From NCBI RefSeq assembly GCF_007830635.1, contig NZ_VLLA01000039.1, positions 1 to 49,202 on the forward strand: a DNA stretch of 49,202 nucleotides, in the 5' to 3' direction. The position numbers and the translations under genes were made by a program. The notes under the pieces are model-generated. The model saw only the letters and a list, made by a program, of their open reading frames with translations. It did no database searches and had not been told where the DNA came from. The stretch's first letter is position 1. Each line of letters starts with the position of its first letter. Source of the DNA: Bradyrhizobium huanghuaihaiense (GTDB lineage: Bacteria > Pseudomonadota > Alphaproteobacteria > Rhizobiales > Xanthobacteraceae). Shown here piece after piece: positions 39,857 to 47,987 of this stretch.

Positions 39857-40071
39857 AACAGATCGGCGCGTATCTTTGGAACGTCCTGATCGCCATTGAT
39901 CAGCTTGGCAACGCGCTGCTCGGCGGTTGGCATGACGAGACGATTTCGAGCCGTGTCGGCAAGTCGATCCTGAAGGGTGGATGGGCCTCGACCGTGTCTT
40001 GGCCCGTCTGGCTTTACGATCACTTCATCGGCTCCGTCGAGTCCGACGAAGGCTGGGATAGGGGCTACTGA
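39853..40071 (+). CDS. Small conserved phage-type protein (72 aa)
   Basis: Short protein with the pattern WNVLIAIDQLGNALLGGWHDETISSRVGK, followed by GWASTVSWPVWLYDHF. I have seen similar small proteins in many phages and prophages, but no function is known to me. It overlaps the phosphoesterase stop by four bases. Confidence 0.7.
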   Translation: MKQIGAYLWNVLIAIDQLGNALLGGWHDETISSRVGKSILKGGWASTVSWPVWLYDHFIGSVESDEGWDRGY

Positions 40072-40133
40072 ACCGTTCTCGTACTCCGGCGTGAAACGGG
40101 CTCTCCTGTCTGTGACCTTTCATGGAGAAGCCC

Positions 40134-40385
40134 GTGTCCCGCGAGAATCCTTTTGCCGTCCCCTTCGATGGTCCCGCAATCGATTGGGTGCCTATCGTGC
40201 CGGGAGCCAATCCCCTTGCTCAGCCGATCCGTGCGATCCGCGCGAACACCGCTGGCACCGTCACCGTGACGCTGAAGCGCGGCGGCGCGAGCCGCACCAT
40301 GAACTTCGCCGCCGGTGAAACGCGGACCATTTGGGCCACGCACGTCACGGCCGCGACCTCGACCGGCTTGGAAGGGGCAGTCTGA
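40134..40385 (+). CDS. Spike base-like protein (83 aa)
   Basis: GTG 40134 is preferred because GGAGAAG precedes it by about four bases; ATG 40122 would lie before this site. The pattern NPLAQPIRAIRANTAGTVTVTL...NFAAGETRTIWATHVTAATSTG resembles the small spike-base proteins of rhizobial phages and gene-transfer agents: a short beta domain on which a spike is mounted. It overlaps the spike gene by one base. Confidence 0.6.
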   Translation: MSRENPFAVPFDGPAIDWVPIVPGANPLAQPIRAIRANTAGTVTVTLKRGGASRTMNFAAGETRTIWATHVTAATSTGLEGAV

Positions 40386-41764
40386 TGCGGCTCGGGTTCG
40401 GCATTGGTCTGTCCTATCCGCTCGCTGGGGTAGCCCTCCCGCCGAACTTCATGTCCTTTTCTGAGGACGTGTCGAAGTTCTCATGGCTTACGGGCGGCAC
40501 GGGAGCGGCGATCCCTCGCGTGTTCTCGAATGGCGCGTCGTTGGCTGTTGGGGCTCGGCAGCCGCTGCCCGACATCCCCGGCGGCGAAGCTGGCAAGGGT
40601 TTTACCTGCACGGGTTTTTGCCAGGACCCCGATAGCACCGACGTTTGGGTCGGCAACTTCGGAGGGACTCGCGGCTCTGGCGGCGTCACGACGCCGACCA
40701 GCATCGTGCGGCTGTCGGCTGACGGTTCGACCTTGGTCTCTCAAATCCAGACGGTGCAAGGCATCGGCGGTTTGCAGGGTGTCGCGTTCGTCACGGCTGG
40801 CGCGCTGCGTTGTCTCGCCTATGTCAGCGGCGCGAACAACAACGTCTATTTCATGAATCGCGATGGCTCGGTCCCGCGCGCTCCGCTGGTTTTGCCGTTC
40901 GTTCCGAATGCGCTCACCTGGGACGACGCGCGTCAGGCGCTATGGGCTGGCGATGCGGCAAGCGGCGACGTGTGGTGCGTGACGCTGTCTGGCGTGATGC
41001 TGCGATACGCCGACTTCAACGGCGGATGGGGCGGCCCCATCGACCATATCTGCGTGGACCCGTCGCGAGGGGCCGCCGGGTATCTCTGGCTTACCGCTGG
41101 CGCGAACGGTTCACCGGGCATGTTGCTGGCTTGGGACATTGCCAAGGATCAGCTTGTCAATCGTTGGCTGCTCGATAGCGCACAGGCCGTTGAAGGGCTG
41201 ATCGTCAGCGGCACGACGCTCAAGGTTGTGAGCGACGGCTACTACCATATGTTCGGCGGCGCGCCCAACTCGGCGGCTCCGTACAACGTCAACGAGATGC
41301 AAACCTACACGATCCCGGCCATTACTCAGTGGCGCTACTCCCGCGTCTTCAAGGCGGGCGAGATCGTCGGGCCTCCGGTTGCTGGCGGGCGTCAGCCCTA
41401 CCGCCTGATCCTCGACCGTGGCGACGGCAATACGACCGCTGACTTCACTCTCATCACGCGCGACGCAGACGCCTCGATCAACGGGCAGGTTGCCATTATG
41501 GCGTGGACGGGGAAGTCGATTGACCCCGCTGTCACCGCCAACATGGCGATGCGGCTGCTCAACGGAGCGGCGACGAACTTCACGTTCGGAGCCGACTACG
41601 TGCGACGCTCGCTCTCGGCGACGTTCGCGAGCGGTGCGAACAACACGCAGCTTGGCACGCGCGGCACGATGTCGCCGGACAACATTGTCAACGTGGTTGG
41701 GACGGCTCTCGCCGTGAACCTCGGATCGGCGGCACTCGAATACGCTGCTCGCCCCGGAGCCTAA
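40385..41764 (+). CDS. Putative beta-propeller tail spike
   Basis: A 459-residue protein starting at ATG 40385. The first half has beta-propeller-like repeats (TDVWVGNFGG, LRCLAYVSGANNNVYF, QALWAGDAASGDVWCVTLSG, GYLWLTAGANG). The C-terminal part is a beta-sandwich with GANNTQLGTRG near the end. It is paired with a spike-base protein and ends one base before the stop of the convergent gene. Receptor-binding or depolymerase activity is plausible but no catalytic residues are identifiable. Confidence 0.6.
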   Translation: MRLGFGIGLSYPLAGVALPPNFMSFSEDVSKFSWLTGGTGAAIPRVFSNGASLAVGARQPLPDIPGGEAGKGFTCTGFCQDPDSTDVWVGNFGGTRGSGGVTTPTSIVRLSADGSTLVSQIQTVQGIGGLQGVAFVTAGALRCLAYVSGANNNVYFMNRDGSVPRAPLVLPFVPNALTWDDARQALWAGDAASGDVWCVTLSGVMLRYADFNGGWGGPIDHICVDPSRGAAGYLWLTAGANGSPGMLLAWDIAKDQLVNRWLLDSAQAVEGLIVSGTTLKVVSDGYYHMFGGAPNSAAPYNVNEMQTYTIPAITQWRYSRVFKAGEIVGPPVAGGRQPYRLILDRGDGNTTADFTLITRDADASINGQVAIMAWTGKSIDPAVTANMAMRLLNGAATNFTFGADYVRRSLSATFASGANNTQLGTRGTMSPDNIVNVVGTALAVNLGSAALEYAARPGA

Positions 41765-42100
41765 TCAGTCGATTGCGTGAACGCGATCCTGCGTCGTCCA
41801 GACGCAGGACTTCTCTCCTTTTGGCCGAATGCAGGCGACGTAAGCGTTGGGGACTTCGACAACGAAGATATCCATCCCCTTGCCGTATGATTTGCAGCCT
41901 TCGGCCGCGGCCTTCGCGAGACCCGCATCAAAGTCCGCCTTCGCCGTCTTCAACACGGCCTGCAAACCTTCGAGCGTAGGGCAGGCCAGGGCGGTCGTGT
42001 GCAACACGCCGGATTGCCCGACTTCCAATCGCTTTGCCGCTTGCGCAGAGACGACCGTGGCGATCACGGCGGCGGTTGCAAGGGCTACTCGAATGGGCAT
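41765..42100 (-). CDS. Small secreted protein (111 aa)
   Basis: A signal peptide (RVALATAAVIATVVSAQA, cleavage after about residue 21) precedes a mature protein of about 90 residues with four cysteines (ALACP, EGCKSY, VACIRP, KSCVWTT), probably two disulfides. Opposite orientation to the phage late genes, so it may be a lysogenic-conversion gene expressed from the prophage. No family recognised. Confidence 0.6.
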   Translation of the reverse strand: MPIRVALATAAVIATVVSAQAAKRLEVGQSGVLHTTALACPTLEGLQAVLKTAKADFDAGLAKAAAEGCKSYGKGMDIFVVEVPNAYVACIRPKGEKSCVWTTQDRVHAID

Positions 42101-42468
42101 GTCACGGGCCTCCTAATCGCTACTGTAAGCCATCGCCGTTGAGGCGGAACGACTTCCGCAACTGACTTGGAGCACAGTCATGAAGAAGTAAACCCTTCTC
42201 ATGTCCGCCTTGAATCGAACTTTTTAATCCGAGACCCGATCTCGTTCTGACGGCGGCCTTCGTACCCGCCCGGCAATGCAACAGTGTCGCAACCGTTCCG
42301 ACGACCGCGATCCGCAAGAATGCCTTGAGAACGATAAGGGAGCCGTGGGCGACACGGCTTTGAGAGACCCGCCGGGGAGACCCGCGCGGGTCTCATTGTG
42401 TTTAGACGGTCTCTTAACCACGATCCCTAGCGGCTGGGACTCACGGGCGTGCAGCGGTAGGCTCGCAC
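42101..42468. other. Gap of about 370 bases with a GC hairpin
   Basis: No gene recognised. It holds the perfect 18-bp palindrome GAGACCCGCGCGGGTCTC (42377-42394) preceded by another GAGACCCGCC-like copy, a strong hairpin without a T-run. The promoter for the minus-strand secreted protein and that for the gene at 42469 should be here. Confidence 0.4.
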
Positions 42469-42930
42469 ATGGCCCGCATCATCCGCATGACACCGCTCTC
42501 TGGCGGCGACCGCAAGCACTACGCTCGCGAGCTTGCGCGCACCGAGCGGCTGCACGCGGAGTTGGAAGTGCGGATGACCGCTGCCTATGAGGCCGCGCAC
42601 CGGCTCGCCTGCGAAGAGTGGAACGCGCGGCGCTTCCTCGGCGGCGAGGCCGATCCTTCACCCACCATCGCGGCGGCGATCCAAGCGGGCTTCATGTTGC
42701 TCGAAGTGAAGTGCGGGGCTTGCCGACACTTCGAGCGCGTGTCCTTGCCCGATCTGGTCTGGCCGCGCGAGAAACCGATCCACACGCTTGCGAAGGTGCT
42801 GTTCTGCCAAGAGTGTCGTGTCGGGAGCGGTGCAACGCGGCGGCCGAACCTGATCTGCCTCTGCGTGCCCGGCACTCAGACGGAGCCGCCTAAAACTCCC
42901 GCGAGAAAGCAGGGTGCGCGCGGTTCTTGA
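42469..42930 (+). CDS. Zinc-binding protein of rhizobial type (153 aa)
   Basis: An Arg-rich, helical N-terminal half (residues 1-70), then a C-terminal part with CGACRHFERVSLPDLV and CQECRVGSGATRRPNLI: two CxxC pairs about 30-35 residues apart, a zinc ribbon. I have seen similar proteins in many Bradyrhizobium genomes, often on islands, with no known function to me. Its 3' end overlaps that of the convergent ligase gene by about 40 bases. Confidence 0.65.
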   Translation: MARIIRMTPLSGGDRKHYARELARTERLHAELEVRMTAAYEAAHRLACEEWNARRFLGGEADPSPTIAAAIQAGFMLLEVKCGACRHFERVSLPDLVWPREKPIHTLAKVLFCQECRVGSGATRRPNLICLCVPGTQTEPPKTPARKQGARGS

Positions 42931-43477
42931 CCTTGCGCCAATCGCAGGTTCGCGGCCGATACCGCCGCTCGCGGTGCTTCGATACGATGCCTTCGAGACC
43001 CATCTTGCAGGCCGCCTTGAACAGGTCGGGGCCGATCTCGCCGCTCTCATACGTGGCGACGAAGATGCCAGCGGCCTCGTTCCGCATCAGCCGGGCGAGC
43101 CTATCCTTGCGCTCGAACAGTGGCAGCTCACGCAGGTCGTCACCGGCGAGCGCCATGCAATCAAAGGCGTAGAACCGCGCCGCCGCGTTGTTCCGGTTGG
43201 CGTGAAGGGCGTCGAAATCCGAAACGCCGCTCTCATCGAGTACGACGATCTCGCCGTCGATAGTGAAGTGTTTGGAGCGGAGCTTCAGGGCGGTCTCGAC
43301 GATCAGAGGGTAGCGCCACGCCCAATCGAGACCCGACTTGGACAACAGCCGGGCCCGGTCGCCGTCGCGCTCGATGCGACCTCGATACCCATCGTACTTG
43401 ATTTCGTGGAGCCAATCGGGACCGGTCGGGACGACCTGGGCGACCTTCGGCACGCAATACTCAAAACGCCTTTGCAT
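42890..43477 (-). CDS. Stand-alone ATP-dependent DNA ligase adenylation domain
   Basis: A 195-residue protein with the nucleotidyltransferase motifs of LigD/LigC-type ligases: motif I EIKYDGYR with the AMP-accepting Lys27, IDGEIVVLD (73-81), FYAFDCMAL (102-110), LEGIVSK (161-167, motif IV) and WRKVKN (180-185, motif V). The OB-fold domain needed for full nick joining is missing, and residues after about 190 end abruptly. It might work only as an adenylyltransferase or together with another ligase. Similar short ligase-like proteins are common in Bradyrhizobium. Confidence 0.8.
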   Translation of the reverse strand: MQRRFEYCVPKVAQVVPTGPDWLHEIKYDGYRGRIERDGDRARLLSKSGLDWAWRYPLIVETALKLRSKHFTIDGEIVVLDESGVSDFDALHANRNNAAARFYAFDCMALAGDDLRELPLFERKDRLARLMRNEAAGIFVATYESGEIGPDLFKAACKMGLEGIVSKHRERRYRPRTCDWRKVKNRAHPAFSREF

Positions 43478-43595
43478 GTGCCGGATGTAGTCACACGCGT
43501 GGCGAAAAACGAGATCGGAGGCGCGCCTGATCAGGCTTGCCTAGAGACCTGAGGTATCTAGGATGTTCCCTAAGGAAACTGCGCGGGGAACGGGT

Positions 43596-43934
43596 ATGAA
43601 AAGAGCATTCTATGCTCGGTTGGTTGCTGCATCTTGCTTACTGGTTGGCGGAACCGAGGCTTCTCGATGCCAAGTTGATACGTCGTCCTATCAACTCAAT
43701 CGTCCCGCCCCATCCGCGCTAGACACGATGGGCAACCTTCAGCAGTTGGAGCTTCAGAGGCAGCAGATTGAGATGCAGCAGTTGCAGCTTGAGCAACAGC
43801 GTCTTCAACTCCAACAATCGACCGACCGCGAACTTCAGCGCCAATTGGAGTTTGAGAAACAACAAGCTGAGCTTTATCGGAAGCGCCATTCCGAGCCCCC
43901 GCAATCAAAGAATAAAGCCAAGAACCCGAATTGA
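43596..43934 (+). CDS. Secreted Gln-rich coiled-coil protein (112 aa)
   Basis: ATG 43596 fits a signal peptide (KRAFYARLVAASCLLVGG) and has GGGGAACGGG upstream. The mature part is dominated by Gln/Leu/Glu heptads (QQLELQRQQIEMQQLQLEQQ), a long coiled coil, and ends with a basic tail (KNKAKNPN). Probably periplasmic. It is the last gene before the island boundary. Function unknown. Confidence 0.55.
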   Translation: MKRAFYARLVAASCLLVGGTEASRCQVDTSSYQLNRPAPSALDTMGNLQQLELQRQQIEMQQLQLEQQRLQLQQSTDRELQRQLEFEKQQAELYRKRHSEPPQSKNKAKNPN

Positions 43935-43968
43935 CTGTGGTGCGGGTGTGAACAACGAGAGAACAAGC

Positions 43969-44010
43969 TGCGCGGATTTTGCACGGATAATGCACGGGAA
44001 TGCACGGATG
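43969..44010. repeat. Four iterated 10-11 bp repeats near the attachment site
   Basis: Four head-to-tail units: TGCGCGGATTT (43969), TGCACGGATAA (43980), TGCACGGGAA (43991), TGCACGGATG (44001). They sit about 90 bases from the tRNA-Val 3' end, the position of integrase or excisionase arm-type sites beside a tRNA attachment site. Confidence 0.65.
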
Positions 44011-44100
44011 TTCTTACTCTGTCCTACTCTCAGAAACGCTTTAGCGCTCTCTGGCATCCCAGTGTCAGACTAAATTAGTGAGTGATTTGAGGGTCTTGCG

Positions 44101-44175
44101 TGGTGGGCGCACAAGGGATCGAACCTTGGACCTCTCCCGTGTGAAGGGAACGCTCTCCCGCTGAGCTATGCGCCC
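44101..44175 (-). tRNA. tRNA-Val (anticodon CAC)
   Basis: The minus strand folds as a complete tRNA: acceptor GGGCGCA/TGCGCCC, D-arm GCTC..GAGC, anticodon loop TTCACAC with anticodon CAC, T-arm CAAGG TTCGATC CCTTG, and an encoded CCA end. It reads GTG codons. The gene is intact; its 3' end faces the prophage, so it is the likely integration target and the attachment core is expected to be shared with the 3' end of the tRNA. Confidence 0.95.
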
Positions 44176-44229
44176 GGGACCATCATGCAGGCGGCCGGAC
44201 TTTCGGCCGGCCGACGCATTGGAGCCCGC

Positions 44230-44258
44230 GATTTAGAAGTGCGGGCTTGAGGTGTCAA
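44230..44258 (-). promoter_or_regulatory. Probable tRNA-Val promoter
   Basis: The minus strand shows a perfect -35 box TTGACA (44253-44258), 17 bases, then a -10-like TAAATC (44230-44235), placed about 55 bases upstream of the mature tRNA 5' end. It lies on the chromosomal side, so phage integration leaves tRNA expression intact. Confidence 0.55.
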
Positions 44259-44334
44259 GTTTCCAGGCGCCATGGATCCGGAAAACCTTGCTCGATCACG
44301 CAATTCGCCAGGGAAACCGCCTTTTCGGCCCGCT

Positions 44335-45633
44335 TTACGCGCCCTGCTGGCGGGCGCGGGAGGCGTGGGCCTGGAGCGCGCGGATGCGCTCGGCCAGCGT
44401 TCCGCCGCCCTCGGGCAGGGTGGCTGCGGCCGCGCCATTGGTCGTGGCGTCGTTGGCGGGGCGGGGCACCGGCTTCGGCGGCTGGCCGGCCTCGGCCGCC
44501 AGCAGCGCCTCGATCGGGGAGTTCGGGCCTTCGAGCTGCATCGCCAGCTTGGCGACCTCGGCGGCGATGTCGTTGATGCGCTCGCGCAGCAGCGCGTTCT
44601 CCATCCGCTCGGTCGCCCAGGAGCTTTCCGCCTGCTGCTGGATCGCGTTGATGTCACGCTGGAGTTTTGCACGCTCGTCGCGCGCGGAGCGGAGCTGCTC
44701 CTCCAGCGCGGTCTTTTCCGCGCGCAGCCCCTCGAATGCAGCCGACGATTTGCCGCCGCTCAGGGCGGCGATCTCGACGCGCAGCTCCTTGGCGGTGCGC
44801 TCGGAAGTCTCGTTGGCCTGGCGCAGCTGGTTGTTCTCGTAGTCGCGCTCGGCGAGCAGCTTGCCCTGCGTCGCAAGGCGGCCCTCGAGGTCGGCGACGC
44901 GGCCCGACAGCATCTCGGCCTCCTTGACCTGTACGATCAGCTGGCGATCGAGGTCGGTGACGCGCTGGCTCAGATTCTCGACCCGGCCGCGCGCATCGCC
45001 GAGCTCGCGCGAGGCGGTCTCGGATTCGGTACGCTCCTGCGCGAGGCGCTCTTGCGTCGCGGCAAATTCCTTCTCGGCATCGCCGACGCGGTTCTTCAGC
45101 TCCTCGATCTGCGCGCGCACCACGACCAGCTCGACCTGGCGGCTCTCCGCCATCATCGAGCGGTCGGACAGTTCGGAGTTGATCTTGGCGAGCTCGTGCT
45201 GCTTGTCGGTCAGCGCATTCTCGGCGCCGCGCAAGCTTTCCGTCTTGGCAGCGAATTCCTCTTCGGTGGCGCGGAGCTGCTCCTTCACCGCCTTCTCGCG
45301 CGCTTCGAGTGCGAAGATCGTGGCGTTCTTCTCGCCCAGCTCGATCTTCATGCGGTTGATGGCATCGCTCTTCTTGCCGAGCTCGGCGAGCTGGCTCGTG
45401 GTCTTGTTCTTGAGCTGCTCGACGCTCATCTCGAGCCGTCGCGCCGACATGGCGAATTCGGCGCGGAGCTGGTCCTTGTCGGCCTGGATCTCCGCCATCG
45501 ACAGCGGGGTGGCGGCCTCGAGCCGGCGCGTGGTCAGGCGGACCGCGCGGTTATGCACCAGCGGCACGATAGCAAGCCCGCACAGCATCGCCAGCAGGAA
45601 ACCGATCGCCAGGTACATGATCGGTTCGACCAT
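44335..45633 (-). CDS. Membrane-anchored long coiled-coil protein
   Basis: A 432-residue protein. An N-terminal transmembrane segment (MYLAIGFLLAMLCGLAIVP) is followed by about 330 residues of heptad-rich helix (for example KTALEEQLRSARDERAKLQR) and a Pro/Ala-rich C-terminus. It probably forms a long rod on the inner membrane, perhaps linked to cell-envelope or division functions. First chromosomal gene after the tRNA; no named family recognised. Confidence 0.75.
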   Translation of the reverse strand: MVEPIMYLAIGFLLAMLCGLAIVPLVHNRAVRLTTRRLEAATPLSMAEIQADKDQLRAEFAMSARRLEMSVEQLKNKTTSQLAELGKKSDAINRMKIELGEKNATIFALEAREKAVKEQLRATEEEFAAKTESLRGAENALTDKQHELAKINSELSDRSMMAESRQVELVVVRAQIEELKNRVGDAEKEFAATQERLAQERTESETASRELGDARGRVENLSQRVTDLDRQLIVQVKEAEMLSGRVADLEGRLATQGKLLAERDYENNQLRQANETSERTAKELRVEIAALSGGKSSAAFEGLRAEKTALEEQLRSARDERAKLQRDINAIQQQAESSWATERMENALLRERINDIAAEVAKLAMQLEGPNSPIEALLAAEAGQPPKPVPRPANDATTNGAAAATLPEGGGTLAERIRALQAHASRARQQGA

Positions 45634-45668
45634 GGGCCAGAACTCCCAAAGCTAAGGAAAAATTTACC

Positions 45669-45717
45669 AACGACAATGCATGCGGGGCCGGCAAAAAGCC
45701 AGCCCCGGCCTGTCGTT
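45669..45717 (-). terminator. Large hairpin, probable terminator of the eipA gene
   Basis: Outer arms AACGACA/TGTCGTT and inner arms GGGGC.GGC/GCC.GCCCC around AAAAA make a long, interrupted stem. On the minus strand the hairpin is followed by TGGTAAATTTTT. It lies just after the stop of the gene at 45750-46355. Confidence 0.45.
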
Positions 45718-45749
45718 AACCTTGATCCCTCACAGGATGGGAAGGAGCC

Positions 45750-46355
45750 CTAGAAGGGGTTCCAGGTCGCGCGCGGCGTGTATTTGAGGTAGCCGATATT
45801 GGCGCCGAGCCGCAGGCCGAGCCCCGAGCGGATCGGCACCAGCACGATGTTGTTGGCAGTGAGCGCCGTCATGCCGAAGCCGCCGATGATGTAGGCCGAG
45901 CCGTCGAGGCCGGCGAAGCGCTGGTAGATCGCGTTGGTGGCGGGCAGGTTGTAGACCAGCGTCATGGTGCGCGCGCCGTCGCCGCCCCAGTCGAAGCCGA
46001 GCGAGGGGCCCTGCCAATAGACGCGGAGGTCGCCGGCGTTCTTGGTGTAGAGCGTGCCCTCGCCGTAGCGCAGGCCGGCGACGAAGGCGCCGGAGCCTTC
46101 CTCACCCAGGATGTAGCCGTTCGGCAGACCCCATTGGCTGACCGCCTTCTCGATGATCGAGGCGAGCCCGCGCGAGACGTTGCCGAAGAAGCGGTGGCCG
46201 GCCGTCACCAGCTCGTCCGGCCCATAGGTACTGGGCGTCGGGGTGCGCTGTGGCGGCGGCAGATTGGGCGGCGGCGCCTGCTGGGCCGAGGCCGGCACGA
46301 TCCAGCCGACCATCGCGGCAAGCGCGAGCGCAGCAAGGCGTGATGCGAAAGTCAT
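45750..46355 (-). CDS. EipA-like periplasmic protein (DUF1134)
   Basis: A 201-residue exported protein with a signal peptide (SRLAALALAAMVGWIVPASAQ) and a Pro-rich linker. The folded domain carries the family's blocks: GNVSRGLASIIEKAVSQWG, GSGAFVAGLRYGEGTLYTK, WQGPSLGFDWGGDG and LVPIRSGLGLRLGANIGYLKY. EipA proteins are conserved in alphaproteobacteria and are needed for envelope integrity in Brucella. ATG 46355 has AGGGG upstream. Confidence 0.88.
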   Translation of the reverse strand: MTFASRLAALALAAMVGWIVPASAQQAPPPNLPPPQRTPTPSTYGPDELVTAGHRFFGNVSRGLASIIEKAVSQWGLPNGYILGEEGSGAFVAGLRYGEGTLYTKNAGDLRVYWQGPSLGFDWGGDGARTMTLVYNLPATNAIYQRFAGLDGSAYIIGGFGMTALTANNIVLVPIRSGLGLRLGANIGYLKYTPRATWNPF

Positions 46356-46446
46356 AAAAGAACCCCTGGTATCGAATCCGATCGCTTCCTTAACCTGACG
46401 CCAACAGGCACGGCCCTAGGTTGCGCCGGATGTCCCCTCGACTCGG

Positions 46447-46980
46447 ATGTTATCCGCAGCAACTATGACGGCACAACGGCAGGAAGATAGCCCTTTGCGC
46501 CCCGGAATTGCCTTGATCGGCCGTCTCCTCGGCCTACTGGCGGCCATTTGGATCGCCTGTCCGGGATTGCCGGCCCAGGCTGCCACCACCGAGCGGATCG
46601 TCGTCAACCGGTTCAGCGGCGTCGCCATCGAGGGTTTCGACCCCGTCGGCTATTTCGTCGACGGCGCCGCCGAGCAGGGCACGGCCGAGTTCGAGGCCAA
46701 CCTCTGGGGCGCGGTCTGGCGCTTCCGGAACGAGGGCAACCGGGCCTCCTTCCTGGCCCATCCCGAGGTCTATGGTCCACAGTTTGGCGGCTATGACCCC
46801 GCCGACATCGCCCGCGGCGTCACCAATGCCGGCAACCCGCGCTTCTTCGCGATCGTGGCGCAGCGGCTTTATTTGTTCAGCCGGGAAGCCAATCGCGACG
46901 CCTTCGCCGCCGATCCGGAGCGCTTCCTCTATGAGGTCGGCAAGCGGTGGCCGGCGCTCCAGGAGCAGCTCAGTCAGTAG
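46447..46980 (+). CDS. YHS domain protein, exported
   Basis: A 177-residue protein. A hydrophobic segment (LLGLLAAIWIACPGLPAQAA) near residues 28-47 is a signal peptide, so ATG 46465 is a possible shorter start. The YHS-type domain follows: GVAIEGFDPVGYFVDGAAEQG, WGAVWRFRNEGNRASFLAHPEVYGPQFGGY, FLYEVGKRWP. These domains occur in metal-linked and periplasmic proteins; no substrate is indicated here. Its end overlaps that of cysQ by seven bases. Confidence 0.8.
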   Translation: MLSAATMTAQRQEDSPLRPGIALIGRLLGLLAAIWIACPGLPAQAATTERIVVNRFSGVAIEGFDPVGYFVDGAAEQGTAEFEANLWGAVWRFRNEGNRASFLAHPEVYGPQFGGYDPADIARGVTNAGNPRFFAIVAQRLYLFSREANRDAFAADPERFLYEVGKRWPALQEQLSQ

Positions 46981-47801
46981 CAACCTACCGCCTGCGGGTC
47001 GCCCCAGGCGACGAATTCCGGGATGATGAAGCCGGTATCGCGCCGCTGGCCGAAGCTGAGCTCGCCGCCCTTGCCGTCGGTCACCCTGCCACCGGCAGCG
47101 GTCACGACCGCGCAGCCGGCCCCGACGTCCCATTCCGAGGTCGGCCCGAACCGGGGATAGATGTCGGCGCTGCCTTCCGCGATCCGGCCGAATTTCACGG
47201 CCGAGCCACAGGTCTTTCTCAGCGCGTTGGGCCTGTTGTCGATGAACGCTTCGCTTTTGGGATCGCCATGCGACCGGCTCACCGCCGCGACCCAGGGCGC
47301 GCCCGGTGCCGGCAGCTTGCGGGTGTGGATCGGCTCGGCGTCACCAATGGCCGCGCCGTCAAACCGCAAGCGCTCGGCGCCGCGGCCGACGATGCCGCGC
47401 CAGAGCAGCCCAAGCGCGGGGGCGCTGACGATGCCGAGCAAGGGAACGCCCCGGGTCACCAGCGCGAGATTGACGGTGAACTCGTCACGGCCGGCGACGA
47501 ACTCCTTGGTGCCGTCGAGCGGATCGATCAGGAAGAAACTGCCCTGGAACGGCGGCGCGGCGAGCTGGGTCCGCTCTTCCGAGAGCGTCGGGACGTCGCC
47601 CGCGAGCTGGGCCAGGCCGTCGGCGATGATGCGGTCGGCGGCAAGGTCCGCCTCGGTCACCGGCGAGCCGTCCTGCTTGCCGTCGACCCGCATCGCCGCG
47701 CGGTTGACGGCAAGGATCGCTTCGCCCGCCTTTACCACCAGCGCGGTGAGCGGCTCCATCAATCCGGATGCGGCCTCGACCTCGATGATCCTCACCTGCA
47801 T
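46974..47801 (-). CDS. 3'(2'),5'-bisphosphate nucleotidase CysQ
   Basis: A 275-residue inositol-monophosphatase-fold enzyme. Metal-binding motifs are visible: DGSPVTEADLAAD near 44-56, LSEE near 73, IDPLDGTKEF near 92-101, and SEWDVGAGCAVVTAAGG near 222-238. It hydrolyses 3'-phosphoadenosine 5'-phosphate (PAP) to AMP, clearing a by-product of sulfate assimilation and, in rhizobia, of sulfotransferases. ATG 47801 is used; ATG 47759 would give a length nearer that of short homologues. Confidence 0.9.
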   Translation of the reverse strand: MQVRIIEVEAASGLMEPLTALVVKAGEAILAVNRAAMRVDGKQDGSPVTEADLAADRIIADGLAQLAGDVPTLSEERTQLAAPPFQGSFFLIDPLDGTKEFVAGRDEFTVNLALVTRGVPLLGIVSAPALGLLWRGIVGRGAERLRFDGAAIGDAEPIHTRKLPAPGAPWVAAVSRSHGDPKSEAFIDNRPNALRKTCGSAVKFGRIAEGSADIYPRFGPTSEWDVGAGCAVVTAAGGRVTDGKGGELSFGQRRDTGFIIPEFVAWGDPQAVGCY

Positions 47802-47987
47802 GCCTCATTCATCGGCAAGTCTTGCCTTCCCAGTTGATTCGCCCACGGCCTTTATGGCCGCTTCGAACCTATCGCAAGCTAGCTGCCACCGGCTGGCGAA
47901 TGTTAGAACCCGCAGCATCCGTCAAGCATGCGTGATTCGCGGCGTCCAGCGCCGTGCAATTCCAGGAACCCTCCAGGACCCCATTAT

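Larger units (their letters stand above)
346..44100. mobile_element. Prophage or prophage-derived island (lambda-type head, P2-type contractile tail)
   Basis: Continuous phage gene content from the early block to the spike genes, ending at the tRNA-Val 3' end. Head genes follow lambda order and tail genes follow P2 order. The late region seems complete: terminases, portal, capsid, full baseplate, sheath, tube, tape measure, hub and lysis genes all lack frame breaks. The left limit is not visible, and integrase and repressor genes were not found, so inducibility cannot be stated. Confidence 0.85.

Noticed and set aside
42377..42394. Perfect palindrome as a rho-independent terminator
   Set aside because: The stem is strong, but neither side has a T-run directly after it.
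43969..44010. CRISPR array
   Set aside because: Repeats are 10-11 bp and adjoin directly without spacers, so they are binding-site iterons and not CRISPR.
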